Positions 47,870-56,738 of a stretch of DNA of 64,000 bases are shown here, piece after piece. Location: contig CAWDLZ010000020.1 of assembly GCA_963803265.1 (NCBI GenBank), forward strand, positions 1-64,000, written 5' to 3'. The notes below the pieces were generated by a model that ran no database searches, had not been told where the DNA came from, and saw nothing but the letters and a program-made list of their open reading frames with translations. The stretch is from CAIKMD01 sp963803265 (GTDB lineage: Bacteria > Pseudomonadota > Alphaproteobacteria > ATCC43930 > CGMCC-115725). Both the position numbers and the translations under genes were made by a program. The first letter of the stretch is position 1. The number at the start of each line of letters is the position of its first letter.

Positions 47870-48412
47870 CTAGCCCGCCTTGCGTGCCCGGCTCATATGG
47901 CTCGCGGTCGCACGCCGCAGCAAGTCGCGCACCTCCGGATTATCCATGCCGCGCCAGGTCCGGTTCTCGATGCGCCAGCCCTCGGGCGTGCGTACCAGTT
48001 CCCAGCGGTTGGCCGACAGGCGAAGGACGCGAAAGCCCCGCGAGGCGCCATGCGCCGACAGCTCGACCGGCTCGGCTTTCTGATCGGCCGCCAGAATCTG
48101 CAGGTAAGAAATCGCCACCGCATGATCGCCCTCGATCTCGATACAGGGTAGGCCGGCGAAATGGCAGATGCCCTGGCCTTGCGCGACCTTGAATTCCGGC
48201 GATCTCAGGATATCCATCATCGCGCCGTAGGGCTTCGGCCCGGCGCCCATGTCGATGACGCCGTCCTTGTCCCAGAACGACGCGGCGTAGTCGGGCGATG
48301 CGCTGTCGGCGCCCGGTGGGTGGCCGGCGATGAGATTGATGATCTCGAGCCTGTCCTCGATCTCGGTTAGGCGCTCCTCGATGCTGCGGCTCGACGCGGA
48401 TTTGGTTGCCAT
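47870..48412 (-). CDS. SnoaL-like domain protein
   Basis: The 180-residue protein has a short N-terminal helix (ERLTEIEDRLEIINLIAGHPPG). The NTF2/SnoaL_4-type fold follows: PDYAASFWDKDGVIDMG, GHPPGADSAS, GICHFAGLPCIEIEGDHAVAISYLQI, and RTPEGWRIENRTWRGMDN. Relatives include ketosteroid-isomerase-like and ring-hydroxylating enzyme small subunits; the substrate is unknown. GAGAGGAAA precedes the ATG. The TAG stop lies in the CTAG end of repeat B. Confidence 0.75.
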   Translation of the reverse strand: MATKSASSRSIEERLTEIEDRLEIINLIAGHPPGADSASPDYAASFWDKDGVIDMGAGPKPYGAMMDILRSPEFKVAQGQGICHFAGLPCIEIEGDHAVAISYLQILAADQKAEPVELSAHGASRGFRVLRLSANRWELVRTPEGWRIENRTWRGMDNPEVRDLLRRATASHMSRARKAG

Positions 48413-48657
48413 GTCATTTCCTCTCGTTATTGATCGTCACGGCGAGAATTCCTCGAGCATTACGCCACGCTGTTCTTACCGGTCGCCGATAAAGAGTAGA
48501 TTCTAGCGCCGCCAGCGGCAAGCCGTGCCGCGAAACGACGCATCGTGGCGCTCCGCTATCATCGTCGCGGTAGAGAGCGTGGACGACCGGGCCGCCGCGG
48601 GCTAAATTCTCGCATAGAAGCATCGATCGTATATCAAGGCGCATCGGCGAAGCTGGC

Positions 48658-49990
48658 ATGAATCCGCGCGGCGACATCATCCAACCTTCGCCCCGTCCCA
48701 ATCTGACCGAGCGCACTCGGCTCGGCATGCGCGATGTCCTCGCCGGGCGGCGTCGCGGCTTGAGCGCGCTACTGCCGTTTTTCGGCCCCGCGGTCGTCAC
48801 CTCGGTTGCTTATATCGACCCCGGAAATTTCGCGACCAACATCCAGGCTGGAGCAAAGTATGGCTACAGCCTGCTCTGGGTGGTCCTGCTCGCGAATTTG
48901 ATCGGCATGCTGTTCCAGGCGCTGTCGGCCAAGCTCGGCATCGTCACCGGACGCAATCTCGCCGAGCTGTGCCGCGAGCGATTTCCGTTCCCGGTCGTGT
49001 TGGCGATGTGGGTCGTTAGCGAAATCGCGGCCATGGCGACCGATTTGGCGGAGTTCCTGGGCGGCGCCGTCGGCTTGGCGCTGTTGTTCAACCTGCCGTT
49101 GCTGGCCGGCATGATCGTCACGGCGATCGTGACTTACGGGATTCTTACGTTCGAGCGCTCGGGTTTCCGGCCGGTCGAATTGATCATCGGCAGCCTCGTC
49201 GCGATCATCGCGCTTTGCTATCTCGTCGAGATGTTCGTGGCGCCGGTCGATTGGGGAGCGGCGGCGCTCGGGTCTATCCTGCCGAGACTGCCCGGCGCGG
49301 TCGCGGCGCTGCTCGCCGTCGGCATCGTCGGCGCGACGGTGATGCCGCATGCGATCTATCTGCAATCGGCTCTGCTGCAAGGCCGCGCGCCGATACGCGA
49401 CGAGGACGACCGATGGGCGCTGCTGCGCTTTTCCAATCGGGAAGTGTTCGTCGCTCTGACCCTCGCCGGCATCATCAACATGGCGATGGTGGTGATGGCG
49501 TCGAGCGCGTTTCACGCCGGCCACAGCGACGTGGCCGAGATCGAGACCGCCTATCACACCCTGACCCCGCTGCTCGGCTTTGCCGCGTCGGCGGTATTCC
49601 TCACTTCGCTGATCGCGTCCGGCGTGTCGAGCTCGGCGGTCGGCACCATGGCGGGGCAGATCATCATGCAAGGTTTCGTCGGCTTCCGGATTCCGATCTG
49701 GCTGCGGCGCCTGATCACCATGATTCCTGCCTTCGTCGTCGTCGGGCTGGGCGTCAACGCGACCAATGCCTTGGTCGTCAGCCAGGTCGTCGCTCAGCTT
49801 TGCGTTGCCGGTGCCCATGATCGCGTTGGTCGTCTTCACGTGTCGGCGCGACATCATGGGCAGTTTCGCCAATCCGCGACTGACTGCCGCTGCCGCGGTG
49901 GCCGCAACCGCGATCGTGCTGTCGCTCAACGCGTTCCTGCTGTTGCAAAGCTTCGGCGTGAGCATCCCGTTCCTGGCTCCGGCAGGCTGA
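48658..49990 (+). CDS. Nramp-family divalent metal transporter (one frame break)
   Basis: The Nramp (MntH-like) transporter has the metal-site motif DPGNFATNIQAG in TM1 and MPHAIYLQSALLQ in TM6. About eleven helices are readable. The frame is lost near 49792, where removing a G gives VVLSFALPVPMIALVVF and the protein continues to TGA at 49988-49990. It imports Mn2+ or Fe2+ with protons. Its promoter region (48413-48657) shows no clear MntR or Fur box to my reading. Confidence 0.88.
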
Positions 49991-50170
49991 GCCAGGGCAT
50001 CGCGTCGAGCCCGCTTTTTCGTTTTCATCCTATCCGTGCCCGACGCGGTGACAAGCCGCGGCATGCTCTGGCCGATCGCGCGCGGCACGGATTTCAAGCT
50101 CGTCCGCCTGTGCAAGGAAGACGAAGGCGTCTCGGTGTGTCCCGGCCTTGCTTTGTCGGGCCGGCGTGCC
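49991..50170. other. Intergenic DNA without supported gene
   Basis: The stretch between the Nramp gene and the IS256 remnant shows overlapping open frames on both strands but none with a family match, start signal or codon pattern that I can support. Part of it may be degraded transposase sequence continuing from the IS256 remnant. Confidence 0.5.
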
Positions 50171-50338
50171 GCGCTGATTGATCCGCTCCGGGCTGCGTTC
50201 GCCATGCCCAGAGCCGCACAGGCTCTCGGTCTCGAGTTCCATCAGCTGCTGGGCAGCAAAGCTGATCGTATTCCACAGGAAAGTTGCATCAGAGCCCTTC
50301 TCCAAAAGGGCGCGAAGGGCGATCTTGTCATCGGTCAT
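50171..50338 (-). pseudogene. IS256-family transposase N-terminal remnant
   Basis: Fifty-six codons read MTDDKIALRALLEKGSDATF then LWNTISFAAQQLMELETESLCGSGHGERSPERINQR. This is the start of IS256/mutator-type transposases (usually LMEAEVEALCGAGHGERSPDRVNQRNGYR). Beyond that the frame becomes unrelated. No catalytic core or inverted repeats are present. The following 50339-50796 contains no gene that I can support. Confidence 0.75.
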
Positions 50339-50796
50339 CCTGGTGATCCTTGGGTTGGAGTTGCTGTGTCGCAACACAACCCTACCGATAATCACCGCGG
50401 TGGCCGCCAACCGGCCCGCCATCGCCAAACTCGTGGCGGTCGCTCTGGCGGACCGGTCAGCGGCCTCCTACACTATTATTGTGGACACGACCGTGGCCTG
50501 GCGCTGCTCCCCAGGCGCGGCGGGTTCGTCGAATCGCAAATCGCCGGGCCCAACGCCCGAAAGCGGGATGCAGCGGGCGCTGGACCGGGCGATTGCGCGC
50601 TTTGGCCGCATATGATAGGAGCGGCACAGGATCGCACCAACGCCGCGCGCGACAAGGACTTCCAGCCCGATAGCCGTCATTCCATGCGCTTCGGACAAGG
50701 GAGAGTTCCGCGAATGCTCAGGCCAAATTGCCTTAATTTCGATATATTTCGTTATATATTAGCAGTGCTAAAGAGGGCCCCAAAAGGACGTTGGAC

Positions 50797-51258
50797 ATGC
50801 GCGGAGCACAATTCAAAGGTAATATCATCGTCACGAATATGCCGGAAGACTTCACCGGCGCGACTTTGGCGGCGCTTTTCGACGAGTTCGGCCTGGTCCT
50901 CGGCGCGGTAATCGAGCGCCCGCATGGCAATGAGGCGCGCGCGTTGCGGGGCATGGTCAGTCTTGCTCCACCCAGCGCGGTCGAGGCCGCGATCGAGAAA
51001 CTCGACGGCCAGGTGCTCGGCGCTCGTCACCTCAAGGTGCGCAAGGCGCCGGAAACCCCCAAGCGCAGCGGCGCCAAGCGCGGCCCTCAGCCGAGACGCG
51101 CCACGGCCTCGTCGGCGGCACGCCACGCGCCGCCCAGTTTCGCCGCGCCGCCAGTGGCGGTGCGGCGCGCGCCGATCGTAGAGCGGCGCACGCTTGGCGG
51201 GCCCGGCTATAAGCGCGTGCGGGTCTTCGACGAATCGAAGAACGAGCGCGGCAACTGA
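50797..51258 (+). CDS. RRM-domain RNA-binding protein
   Basis: The 153-residue protein has an N-terminal RNA recognition motif (NIIVTNMPEDFTGATLAALF as RNP2-like; RGMVSLAPPSAVEAAIEKLDGQ and ARHLKVRKA as the RNP1 region, degenerate). A basic, Ala/Arg/Pro-rich tail follows. Bacterial single-RRM proteins are often cold- or stress-linked. The upstream region 50740-50770 is AT-rich (a run of TTTCGATATATTTCGTTATATATT type) and likely holds the promoter. The strong hairpin at 51327-51354 ends it. Confidence 0.8.
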   Translation: MRGAQFKGNIIVTNMPEDFTGATLAALFDEFGLVLGAVIERPHGNEARALRGMVSLAPPSAVEAAIEKLDGQVLGARHLKVRKAPETPKRSGAKRGPQPRRATASSAARHAPPSFAAPPVAVRRAPIVERRTLGGPGYKRVRVFDESKNERGN

Positions 51259-51326
51259 AGCACATCGTCGGTCGCGAGCCGCGCCGTCTCTTTTCCGCTC
51301 TCTCTCGTCAAACCTCATCAAACGCA

Positions 51327-51354
51327 ATCGGCCCGGGCTTACGCCCGGGCCGAT
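51327..51354. terminator. Strong bidirectional hairpin between RRM gene and ompA-like gene
   Basis: A perfect 12-bp stem ATCGGCCCGGGC / GCCCGGGCCGAT closes a TTAC loop between convergent genes. There is no long T-run, but stem strength and location support a two-way terminator. Confidence 0.75.
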
Positions 51355-51384
51355 GCATGTCTCACGCGCGGAGAGATCGGAGCG

Positions 51385-52440
51385 TTACATCCTGATCTCG
51401 ACGCGGCAATTCTGCGGGTCGCGCACGCCATCGGCCGTCGGCACGCGTGGGTTCTCCTTGCCGTGCCAGGACTCGTTGATCGCGCCTGCGGGAACGCCGT
51501 CGCGGACAAGCGCCGCCTTGACCGTATCGGCGCGCCGCTTCGAGAGGCGAATGTTGTATGCCGCAGTGCCCGAGAGATCGGTGTAGCCGGCGACCGCGAC
51601 ATTGCTCTTGCCGCTCTTGAATGCCGCGGCCGCTGCGTCAACCACCTTCCGGCCTTCGGGCGTCAGCGACGCCCTATCGAACTCGAAGAACACCAGGAAT
51701 AGCTGCTGCGCCGGGGGCGCGGCGGCGGCGGGTGCGGCGCGCGGCGCGGGAACCGGCGGAGCGGCAGCTGGCGGCGGCGCCGGCGGCGCGAAATGATAGG
51801 TCAAGCTCGCGAGCACGTTATGGCTGGAGTTGCTGGCCGTGAACAACTCGCCTGTGGCGGTTTTGAAGTGGCCGTCGCTGCTGGCGAAGTAGCGATACTC
51901 GACGCCGGCCGACCATTGACTGTCGATGAGATACTGAATGCCGACCATCGGCTGATAGGCGAACTGGGTATCGGAACTATTGGAGATGGGCACGTTGCTC
52001 GGCGTTGCCTTGACGTTATTGAGATCGATCTGCGTGATTCCGATGCCGAAGCCGATATAAGGCACCCAGGGCGTCCCGGTGGCGATGTCGTAATAGCCGT
52101 TGACCATCACGGCGAGGTTCGACGCGTCGCCGGAGAGATTGCTCGAGAAACCGCCGATCGAGCCGGATTTGAAATTATCATCGCTGTAGTCGAGATTGAG
52201 CTCGGCGCGCCACGGCCCGAACTTGTAGCCGCCGGCGCCGCCGACGATGTAGCCGTCTTGGAGATTAGTATTCAACGGAACGCCCGCGATGGAACTGTCC
52301 ATGCCGACTGGATGCGACCAGCCGCCCTCCAATCGCAGATAGGGCCCGTCGGTACCGCTGCTGGAACTCTGCGCGAAACCGGTGGACGCGGTCAGGGCCA
52401 CGATGGCCGCGCCGAGCAATAGGCTCCTCATACAATTCAT
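51385..52440 (-). CDS. OmpA-family outer-membrane protein
   Basis: The 351-residue protein has a signal peptide (SLLLGAAIVALTASTGFAQ). The eight-stranded-barrel-like N-terminal domain (about 30-215; GPYLRLEGGWSHPVG, YIGFGIGITQIDLNNV) ends in FAP. A Pro/Ala linker leads to the OmpA-C peptidoglycan-binding domain (FFEFDRASLTPEGRKVVDAAAAAF; AGYTDLSGTAAYNIRLSKRRADTV). The expected Asp and Arg for peptidoglycan contact are present. It is a structural link between outer membrane and cell wall. Confidence 0.88.
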   Translation of the reverse strand: MNCMRSLLLGAAIVALTASTGFAQSSSSGTDGPYLRLEGGWSHPVGMDSSIAGVPLNTNLQDGYIVGGAGGYKFGPWRAELNLDYSDDNFKSGSIGGFSSNLSGDASNLAVMVNGYYDIATGTPWVPYIGFGIGITQIDLNNVKATPSNVPISNSSDTQFAYQPMVGIQYLIDSQWSAGVEYRYFASSDGHFKTATGELFTASNSSHNVLASLTYHFAPPAPPPAAAPPVPAPRAAPAAAAPPAQQLFLVFFEFDRASLTPEGRKVVDAAAAAFKSGKSNVAVAGYTDLSGTAAYNIRLSKRRADTVKAALVRDGVPAGAINESWHGKENPRVPTADGVRDPQNCRVEIRM

Positions 52441-52718
52441 CGAACCCTCCTAGGGATATCCGCAAAAGCCAAGAATTGATCTAATACCTAATACCATGCA
52501 ATAGGAGGGCTCGTGCCAGATTTGCGCGCTCTATTGCTATCTTTTACCGGAGTGTTGCATGGCTGCCACTTGCCCGCGCCCGCCGGGCAGCGCTGGTATT
52601 ATTGCAACCAATCCAACGGTCTACTACCCTCATCGACGACGTGCCTCCGCCGATCGGCTCCCGGTCAGGGCATCGCCAAGTTGATCGGGCCTGGATTCGA
52701 TAAGGGCGTCGCCGCGAA
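52441..52718. other. Intergenic region upstream of ompA-like gene
   Basis: This 278-base stretch likely contains the ompA-like promoter on the minus side: there is an AT-rich part near 52470-52500 (AATTGATCTAATACCTAATACC). No gene is supported. An open frame on the plus strand from 52513 has no family resemblance. Confidence 0.5.
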
Positions 52719-52886
52719 ATGGACCGCAATGACCCCTACCTCGTGCTGCTGCGGCGTGAATTGACGCGCGCCCAGGCCCGCCTGCGCCGTGCCGAGCGCG
52801 AGCGCGACCAAGCGCTGCTGGTGGTGGACCGGCTCCGGCGCGGGAAGCCGAAGCGCCGCCGGCTCGGCGGCGCCAAGCGCGCGTGA
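52719..52886 (+). CDS. Small Arg-rich coiled-coil-like protein
   Basis: This 55-codon frame (starting MDRNDPYLVLLRRELTRAQA and ending RRRLGGAKRA) has a strong heptad-like pattern of Leu with Arg/Glu and a very basic C-tail. No clear ribosome site was seen. The composition suggests a nucleic-acid- or membrane-associated small protein. It could also be a chance frame in GC-rich DNA. Confidence 0.4.
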   Translation: MDRNDPYLVLLRRELTRAQARLRRAERERDQALLVVDRLRRGKPKRRRLGGAKRA

Positions 52887-52934
52887 TCGGCGGAGCGGAT
52901 TTCACTTAATCGAACGTAAGAAGCGTCGTCGCCG

Positions 52935-52986
52935 TTAACTATAGATTTTTCAGATTTATTAAAGTTCTTTCTTGAATTAACTATAG
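52935..52986. promoter_or_regulatory. Paired TTAACTATAG repeats in AT-rich promoter-like region
   Basis: TTAACTATAG occurs at 52935-52944 and again at 52977-52986, 42 bases apart (about four helical turns), inside an AT-rich stretch upstream of the gene at 53056. This spacing would put both repeats on one face of the helix. The binding protein is unknown. Confidence 0.4.
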
Positions 52987-53055
52987 GCTAGTCCTTACTC
53001 TGGCGCCGGTAAGAAAAGGGCGAAGGCCCCAACAGTTGAGGAAGGAGCTCGCGGC

Positions 53056-53385
53056 ATGACTCGGACCCCCACCGGCGCACCCATGCGGCCGGGTTGGGCG
53101 ATCCCGCCTGATCTCGACCCCGGCGGGGCGCATCTGCCGCGCCGGCGCTGGCGCATCCTGCGCAGCGCCAAGCCGCGCACCAACTCCGTCGGGCCGCTGC
53201 CGAACTGGGTCAAGACGCCCGAGGATTTCGTGCGCTGGCTGGCCACCCAACTCGACGTTAACGAGCTCTACACCTATTTCCGCGATCTCGAAGCGATCGC
53301 GAAGATGAGCTGCGATCTGGAATTGCTGCGTTTTGCTCGGAAATATCTCCACGGCGACTTGACCCGTGCGTTGACCGAGGATTGA
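53056..53385 (+). CDS. Hypothetical protein
   Basis: The 109-residue soluble protein has a Pro/Arg-rich N-terminal half, followed by a helical second half (PNWVKTPEDFVRWLATQLDV then NELYTYFRDLEAIAKMSCDLELLRFARKYLHGDL). I do not recognise the family. The ATG follows GAAGGAG, which supports a real gene. It stands alone upstream of the glycosyltransferase gene. Confidence 0.65.
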   Translation: MTRTPTGAPMRPGWAIPPDLDPGGAHLPRRRWRILRSAKPRTNSVGPLPNWVKTPEDFVRWLATQLDVNELYTYFRDLEAIAKMSCDLELLRFARKYLHGDLTRALTED

Positions 53386-53449
53386 GCCCGTCGGGCAGGC
53401 CAGCCCGGCGCTATCCATTCTTTAGTCATTTCCCCGCTATCTCCTGGGG

Positions 53450-54613
53450 ATGGTTATCGATCTGGCAGGCGGCACGGTGCGCCCTCGGGCGCCAGTTCGG
53501 GCAAGCGCGCCCGCGCGCCGGCTGCTGCACGTCTTGCCGAGCTTTGCCGTGGGCGGGGTCCAGGTGCGGCTCGCGCGAATCGTCAGCGCCATGGGCCGGC
53601 GCTACCGGCACCGCATCTTCGCGATCGACGGCATTCTCGACTGCGCGTCCCACCTCGATGCGGCTCTCGCGGTTGAGGTCTCCGCCGCACCGCGCCTCGG
53701 CCGGTTTCTGCCCGGGGCGCTCATGGGCGCGCGCCGGCACCTCATGGCCGACCGGCCCGATCTCCTGGTCACCTATAATTGGGGCGCGATGGATTGGGCC
53801 CTCGCCAATCGCCTCTTTGCCGTCGCGGCCCACGTCCATTTCGAGGACGGCTTCGGCCCAGACGAATCCGACATCCGACTGCGGCGGCGATCGACCATGC
53901 GGCGTTGGGCGCTCGCCCGCGCCGACCGAATCGTGGTGCCGTCGCGCGCCCTCAAATCGATCGCGCTCGGCGAATGGCGCCTGCCTCCCACGCGGGTGAT
54001 TCACGTCCCGAACGGCATCGACGCCGACAGCTTCGCTTCGAGAGCAAACGCCGACCAACCGCCGCCCTTCGAGCGCCGGCCGGGCGAGGTCGTGATCGGC
54101 ACGGTCGCGCCGCTGCGGCCGGAGAAAAACCTCGGCCGCCTCATTCGCGCCTTCGCCGCGGCGGAAGCGCCGGGACCGGCCCGCCTCGCGATCGCCGGCG
54201 GCGGACCGCAACAAGCCGAGCTCCAGCAACTCGCGCGCCGGCTTGGGATCGGCGACCGCGTGGTTTTTCTTGGCCTCGTCGCCGCGCCCCAGCGCGCGCT
54301 CGCGCTATTCGATGTCTTCGCACTTTCCTCCGACACCGAGCAGATGCCGATGTCGGTCCTAGAGGCGATGGCAACGGGGCTGCCGGTCGCCGCGGTCGAT
54401 GTCGGCGACGTGAAGCGCATGCTGGCTCCCGCGAACCGACACCTCATCGTCCCGAAATCCGACGAGCCCGGTCTCGCCGCCGCGTTGGCCGGGCTCATCG
54501 CGGCGCCCGATCGGCGCGCCGAGCTCGGCCGCCTCAACCACGCCCACGTCCGGGAAACCTATTCCTTCGACGCGATGGTCGCAGCCTATGACCGCGTCTT
54601 CAGCGCTCGCTGA
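53450..54613 (+). CDS. Group 1 (GT4-type) glycosyltransferase
   Basis: The 387-residue GT-B enzyme has N-terminal LLHVLPSFAVGGVQVRLARIV, acceptor domain TYNWGAMDWALANRL, and the C-terminal nucleotide-sugar region GTVAPLRPEKNLGRLIRAFA, AIAGGGPQQAELQQLA, LFDVFALSSDTEQMPMSVLEAMATGLPVAA with the E-x7-E motif. It transfers a sugar onto a lipid- or glycan-linked acceptor, likely for exopolysaccharide. Its end overlaps the FemAB-like gene by 26 bases. Confidence 0.88.
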   Translation: MVIDLAGGTVRPRAPVRASAPARRLLHVLPSFAVGGVQVRLARIVSAMGRRYRHRIFAIDGILDCASHLDAALAVEVSAAPRLGRFLPGALMGARRHLMADRPDLLVTYNWGAMDWALANRLFAVAAHVHFEDGFGPDESDIRLRRRSTMRRWALARADRIVVPSRALKSIALGEWRLPPTRVIHVPNGIDADSFASRANADQPPPFERRPGEVVIGTVAPLRPEKNLGRLIRAFAAAEAPGPARLAIAGGGPQQAELQQLARRLGIGDRVVFLGLVAAPQRALALFDVFALSSDTEQMPMSVLEAMATGLPVAAVDVGDVKRMLAPANRHLIVPKSDEPGLAAALAGLIAAPDRRAELGRLNHAHVRETYSFDAMVAAYDRVFSAR

Positions 54614-55672
54614 GAGCGCCGCGCCACGCGCTGCGCCGGCGCTCGTCATCCGCGCGCTCGAGCCGAGCGATGAGCCCGAATGGGAACGCTTCGTCGAACG
54701 CTCATCCCGATACCAGCTTTTTCCATCGCGCGGGTTGGAGTCGCGTGATCGAGAGGAGCCTCGGGCACCAGGCGCACTACCGCTGCGCCTGGCGTGGCGG
54801 GCGGCTCGTCGGCATCCTGCCGCTCATTCACGTGCCATCCCGCCTGTTCGGCAACGCGCTCGTGGCGCTCGCCTTCGGCGTCTATGGCGGCATCGCCGCC
54901 GATGACGACGAAGCGACACGGGCGCTGGCCGAAGATGCGGCGCGCCTCGGCGAAAGCCTGGGGGTCGGTTTCGTCGAACTGCGGCACGAAACGGCGCGCG
55001 ACATTCCCTGGCTCGCCAAGCCCGAGCTTTATTTCGCGTTCCGGCGCGAGCTTCTTCCCGACGCGGCCGCGAACCTCAAGGCAATTCCGCGCAAGAAGCG
55101 CGCCGATCTCAGGAAGGCGATCGCCGACCCGGCGCTTACCGTCACGGTCGGGACCGGAATCGAAAGCTTCTTCCGCATCTATGCGGAGAGCCAGCGCAAC
55201 CTCGGCACGCCGGTGCTGCCGCTGCGGTTTTATGCGGCGATCGCGGAAGAGTTCGGCCCGGCGGTCGAGATCTCGACCGTCGCCGGCGGGCAAGGCCCGG
55301 TGGCGGCGCTGATGACGTATTACTTCAAGGATCGGGCGATGCCGTATTACGGCGGCGCCACCCCGGCGGCGCGTCCGCTCCACGCCTATGACCTGATCTA
55401 TTGGCGGCTGATAGGCCGCGCGCTCGAGCGCGGCTGCCGAAATCTTCGATTTCGGCCGCAGCAAGCGCGGCACGGGCGCGTACAATTACAAGACGTATTG
55501 GGGCTTCGCGCCCACGCCACTTCACTACCAGTACCATCTCGTGCGGCGAGCGAGCCTACCCGAGATCAATCCGCTCAACCCCAAATACCGGCTGCTAGTC
55601 GAGGGCTGGAAAAGACTGCCCTTGCCGCTGGCCAACGCCATCGGCCCGGCGATCGCGCGCCAGATCGCCTAG
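54588..55672 (+). CDS. FemAB-related GNAT-fold protein, PEP-CTERM/XrtA type (two frame breaks)
   Basis: Corrected reading gives EWERFVERHPDTSFFHRAGW, then GGRLVGILPLIHVPSRLFGNALVALAF and AVYGGIAA-like segments. It ends IFDFGRSKRGTGAYNYKTYWGF with LHYQYHL, which matches the FemAB family associated with the exosortase/PEP-CTERM exopolysaccharide system. The frame breaks lie near 54702 (extra T) and 55440-55442 (extra A). It probably transfers an acyl or aminoacyl group to a surface glycan or lipid. No exosortase gene is in the window. Confidence 0.8.
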
Positions 55673-55721
55673 CCGGCCCCGCTCGTGGAGCAGGGGCCGG
55701 ACAACAACGACGGCCGGCAGG

Positions 55722-56306
55722 TTACGGGTGCGGCGGCGCTCCGGCAGGCGGCGCTCCGCCGGGCGGCGGGCCGCCTGGCTGCGGCAGGCCAGCGTAAACC
55801 GCGCCCGGCAACACGGCCATGACGAAGACGGTCGGCGTCTCGCTCGGGCCGAAGGGTCCAGGAACCGCGTGGTGCACCGGCGGCAGGGATTTGAGATAGG
55901 CGGCGATCGCCAGCGCGTCCGACTTCGTCAGATGCGAGAAGCCCTCGTACGGCATGATCGGCGCGAGCTTCCGACCGTCCGGCCGCACGCCGGTCGTGAA
56001 AGCCGTGATGATCTGCGCCGTGGTCCAAGTGCCGAGGCCGGTTTCCTTATCGGGCGTCAGATTGCGTCCGACGAAGACGCCGAGGCCGGGAATGGCGAAA
56101 CCGACATCGGACCCGCCGAGATACTTGGTCATGTCGGGATGGCCGAGAAAATTCCCAGGCGTGTGGCAATCGTTGCAGCCGCCCACCTCGACCAGGTATT
56201 TGCCGCGCGCCGTTTGCGCGTCGGCGTTGGCCGAGGCGCTCGACGCGGCCCAAGACGCAGCGATCAAGCCCGCGGCAAGCAGGCCGTGACCGAGAATTTT
56301 GTTCAT
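55722..56306 (-). CDS. Exported c-type cytochrome
   Basis: The 194-residue monohaem cytochrome c has a signal peptide (LLAAGLIAASWAASSASA). CNDCH at residues 44-48 is the haem site; a later Met (PIMPYEGF) is a candidate axial ligand. SDALAIAAYLKSLPPV is typical of the cytochrome c helix near the end. A Pro/Gly-rich C-tail is unusual. GGAGGGGG precedes the ATG. It likely carries electrons in the periplasm, perhaps for an alcohol, sulfite or aldehyde dehydrogenase encoded elsewhere. Confidence 0.85.
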   Translation of the reverse strand: MNKILGHGLLAAGLIAASWAASSASANADAQTARGKYLVEVGGCNDCHTPGNFLGHPDMTKYLGGSDVGFAIPGLGVFVGRNLTPDKETGLGTWTTAQIITAFTTGVRPDGRKLAPIMPYEGFSHLTKSDALAIAAYLKSLPPVHHAVPGPFGPSETPTVFVMAVLPGAVYAGLPQPGGPPPGGAPPAGAPPHP

Positions 56307-56738
56307 CTCCCCCTCCGAAGGTTCTTTTCGAGAGCGCGATATTAAGGCGCTGCCGCGTTCGTTGAAAGATTTTTCGGAGCTGGGGCGGGCGGTCCTCCGC
56401 CGTCCGAAGCACGCGGCATTTGATCGCCGCGGTGGCCGCCGACCGGCGCGCCATCGCCTCCTTCGTTGCAGTCGCTCGGGCGAGGCGATCAATGGCCTTC
56501 GGCGAACGCAATGCGGGCGCCCCCGCCTAAACCCGGGGTGAGCTTTCGGTTGAGCCTCGTTTTGCATGTGCACAAAAAGTTACAGTAAAATTTTTGTAAC
56601 GGTGCATAATTGCATAAAAGAATTGCAGATTTTAGCTCTTCGCATTTGCACAAAAATCGCCTATTTGATGCCCGACGGGCAACGACGGCGCTCAATATCC
56701 GAGCCGCCCTCGACCCGGCTCATGAGAGGAGCCATGCC
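56307..56738. other. AT-rich intergenic region with repeated TGCACAAAAA motifs
   Basis: This 430-base region has no supported gene. From about 56555 to 56665 it becomes AT-rich against the GC-rich background. GCATGTGCACAAAAA (56564-56578) and GCATTTGCACAAAAA (56642-56656) form near-identical direct repeats. GTTACA (56579-56584) and TGTAAC (56595-56600) form an inverted repeat. It probably holds the promoter of the following gene. Confidence 0.6.

Larger units (their letters stand above)
46140..47873 (+). repeat. RIME-like repeat, copy B, split by an IS1380 element
   Basis: The left part is 46140-46183 (first palindrome around TTCAAGTTGAA) and the right part is 47807-47873 (second palindrome). 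Joining them at CTAG gives a sequence collinear with copies A and C. The terminal CTAG at 47870-47873 contains the stop codon of the SnoaL-like gene on the minus strand. Confidence 0.85.

Noticed and set aside
48769..50205. 478-codon minus-strand frame opposite the Nramp gene
   Set aside because: Highly charged low-complexity shadow; the plus strand shows Nramp motifs.
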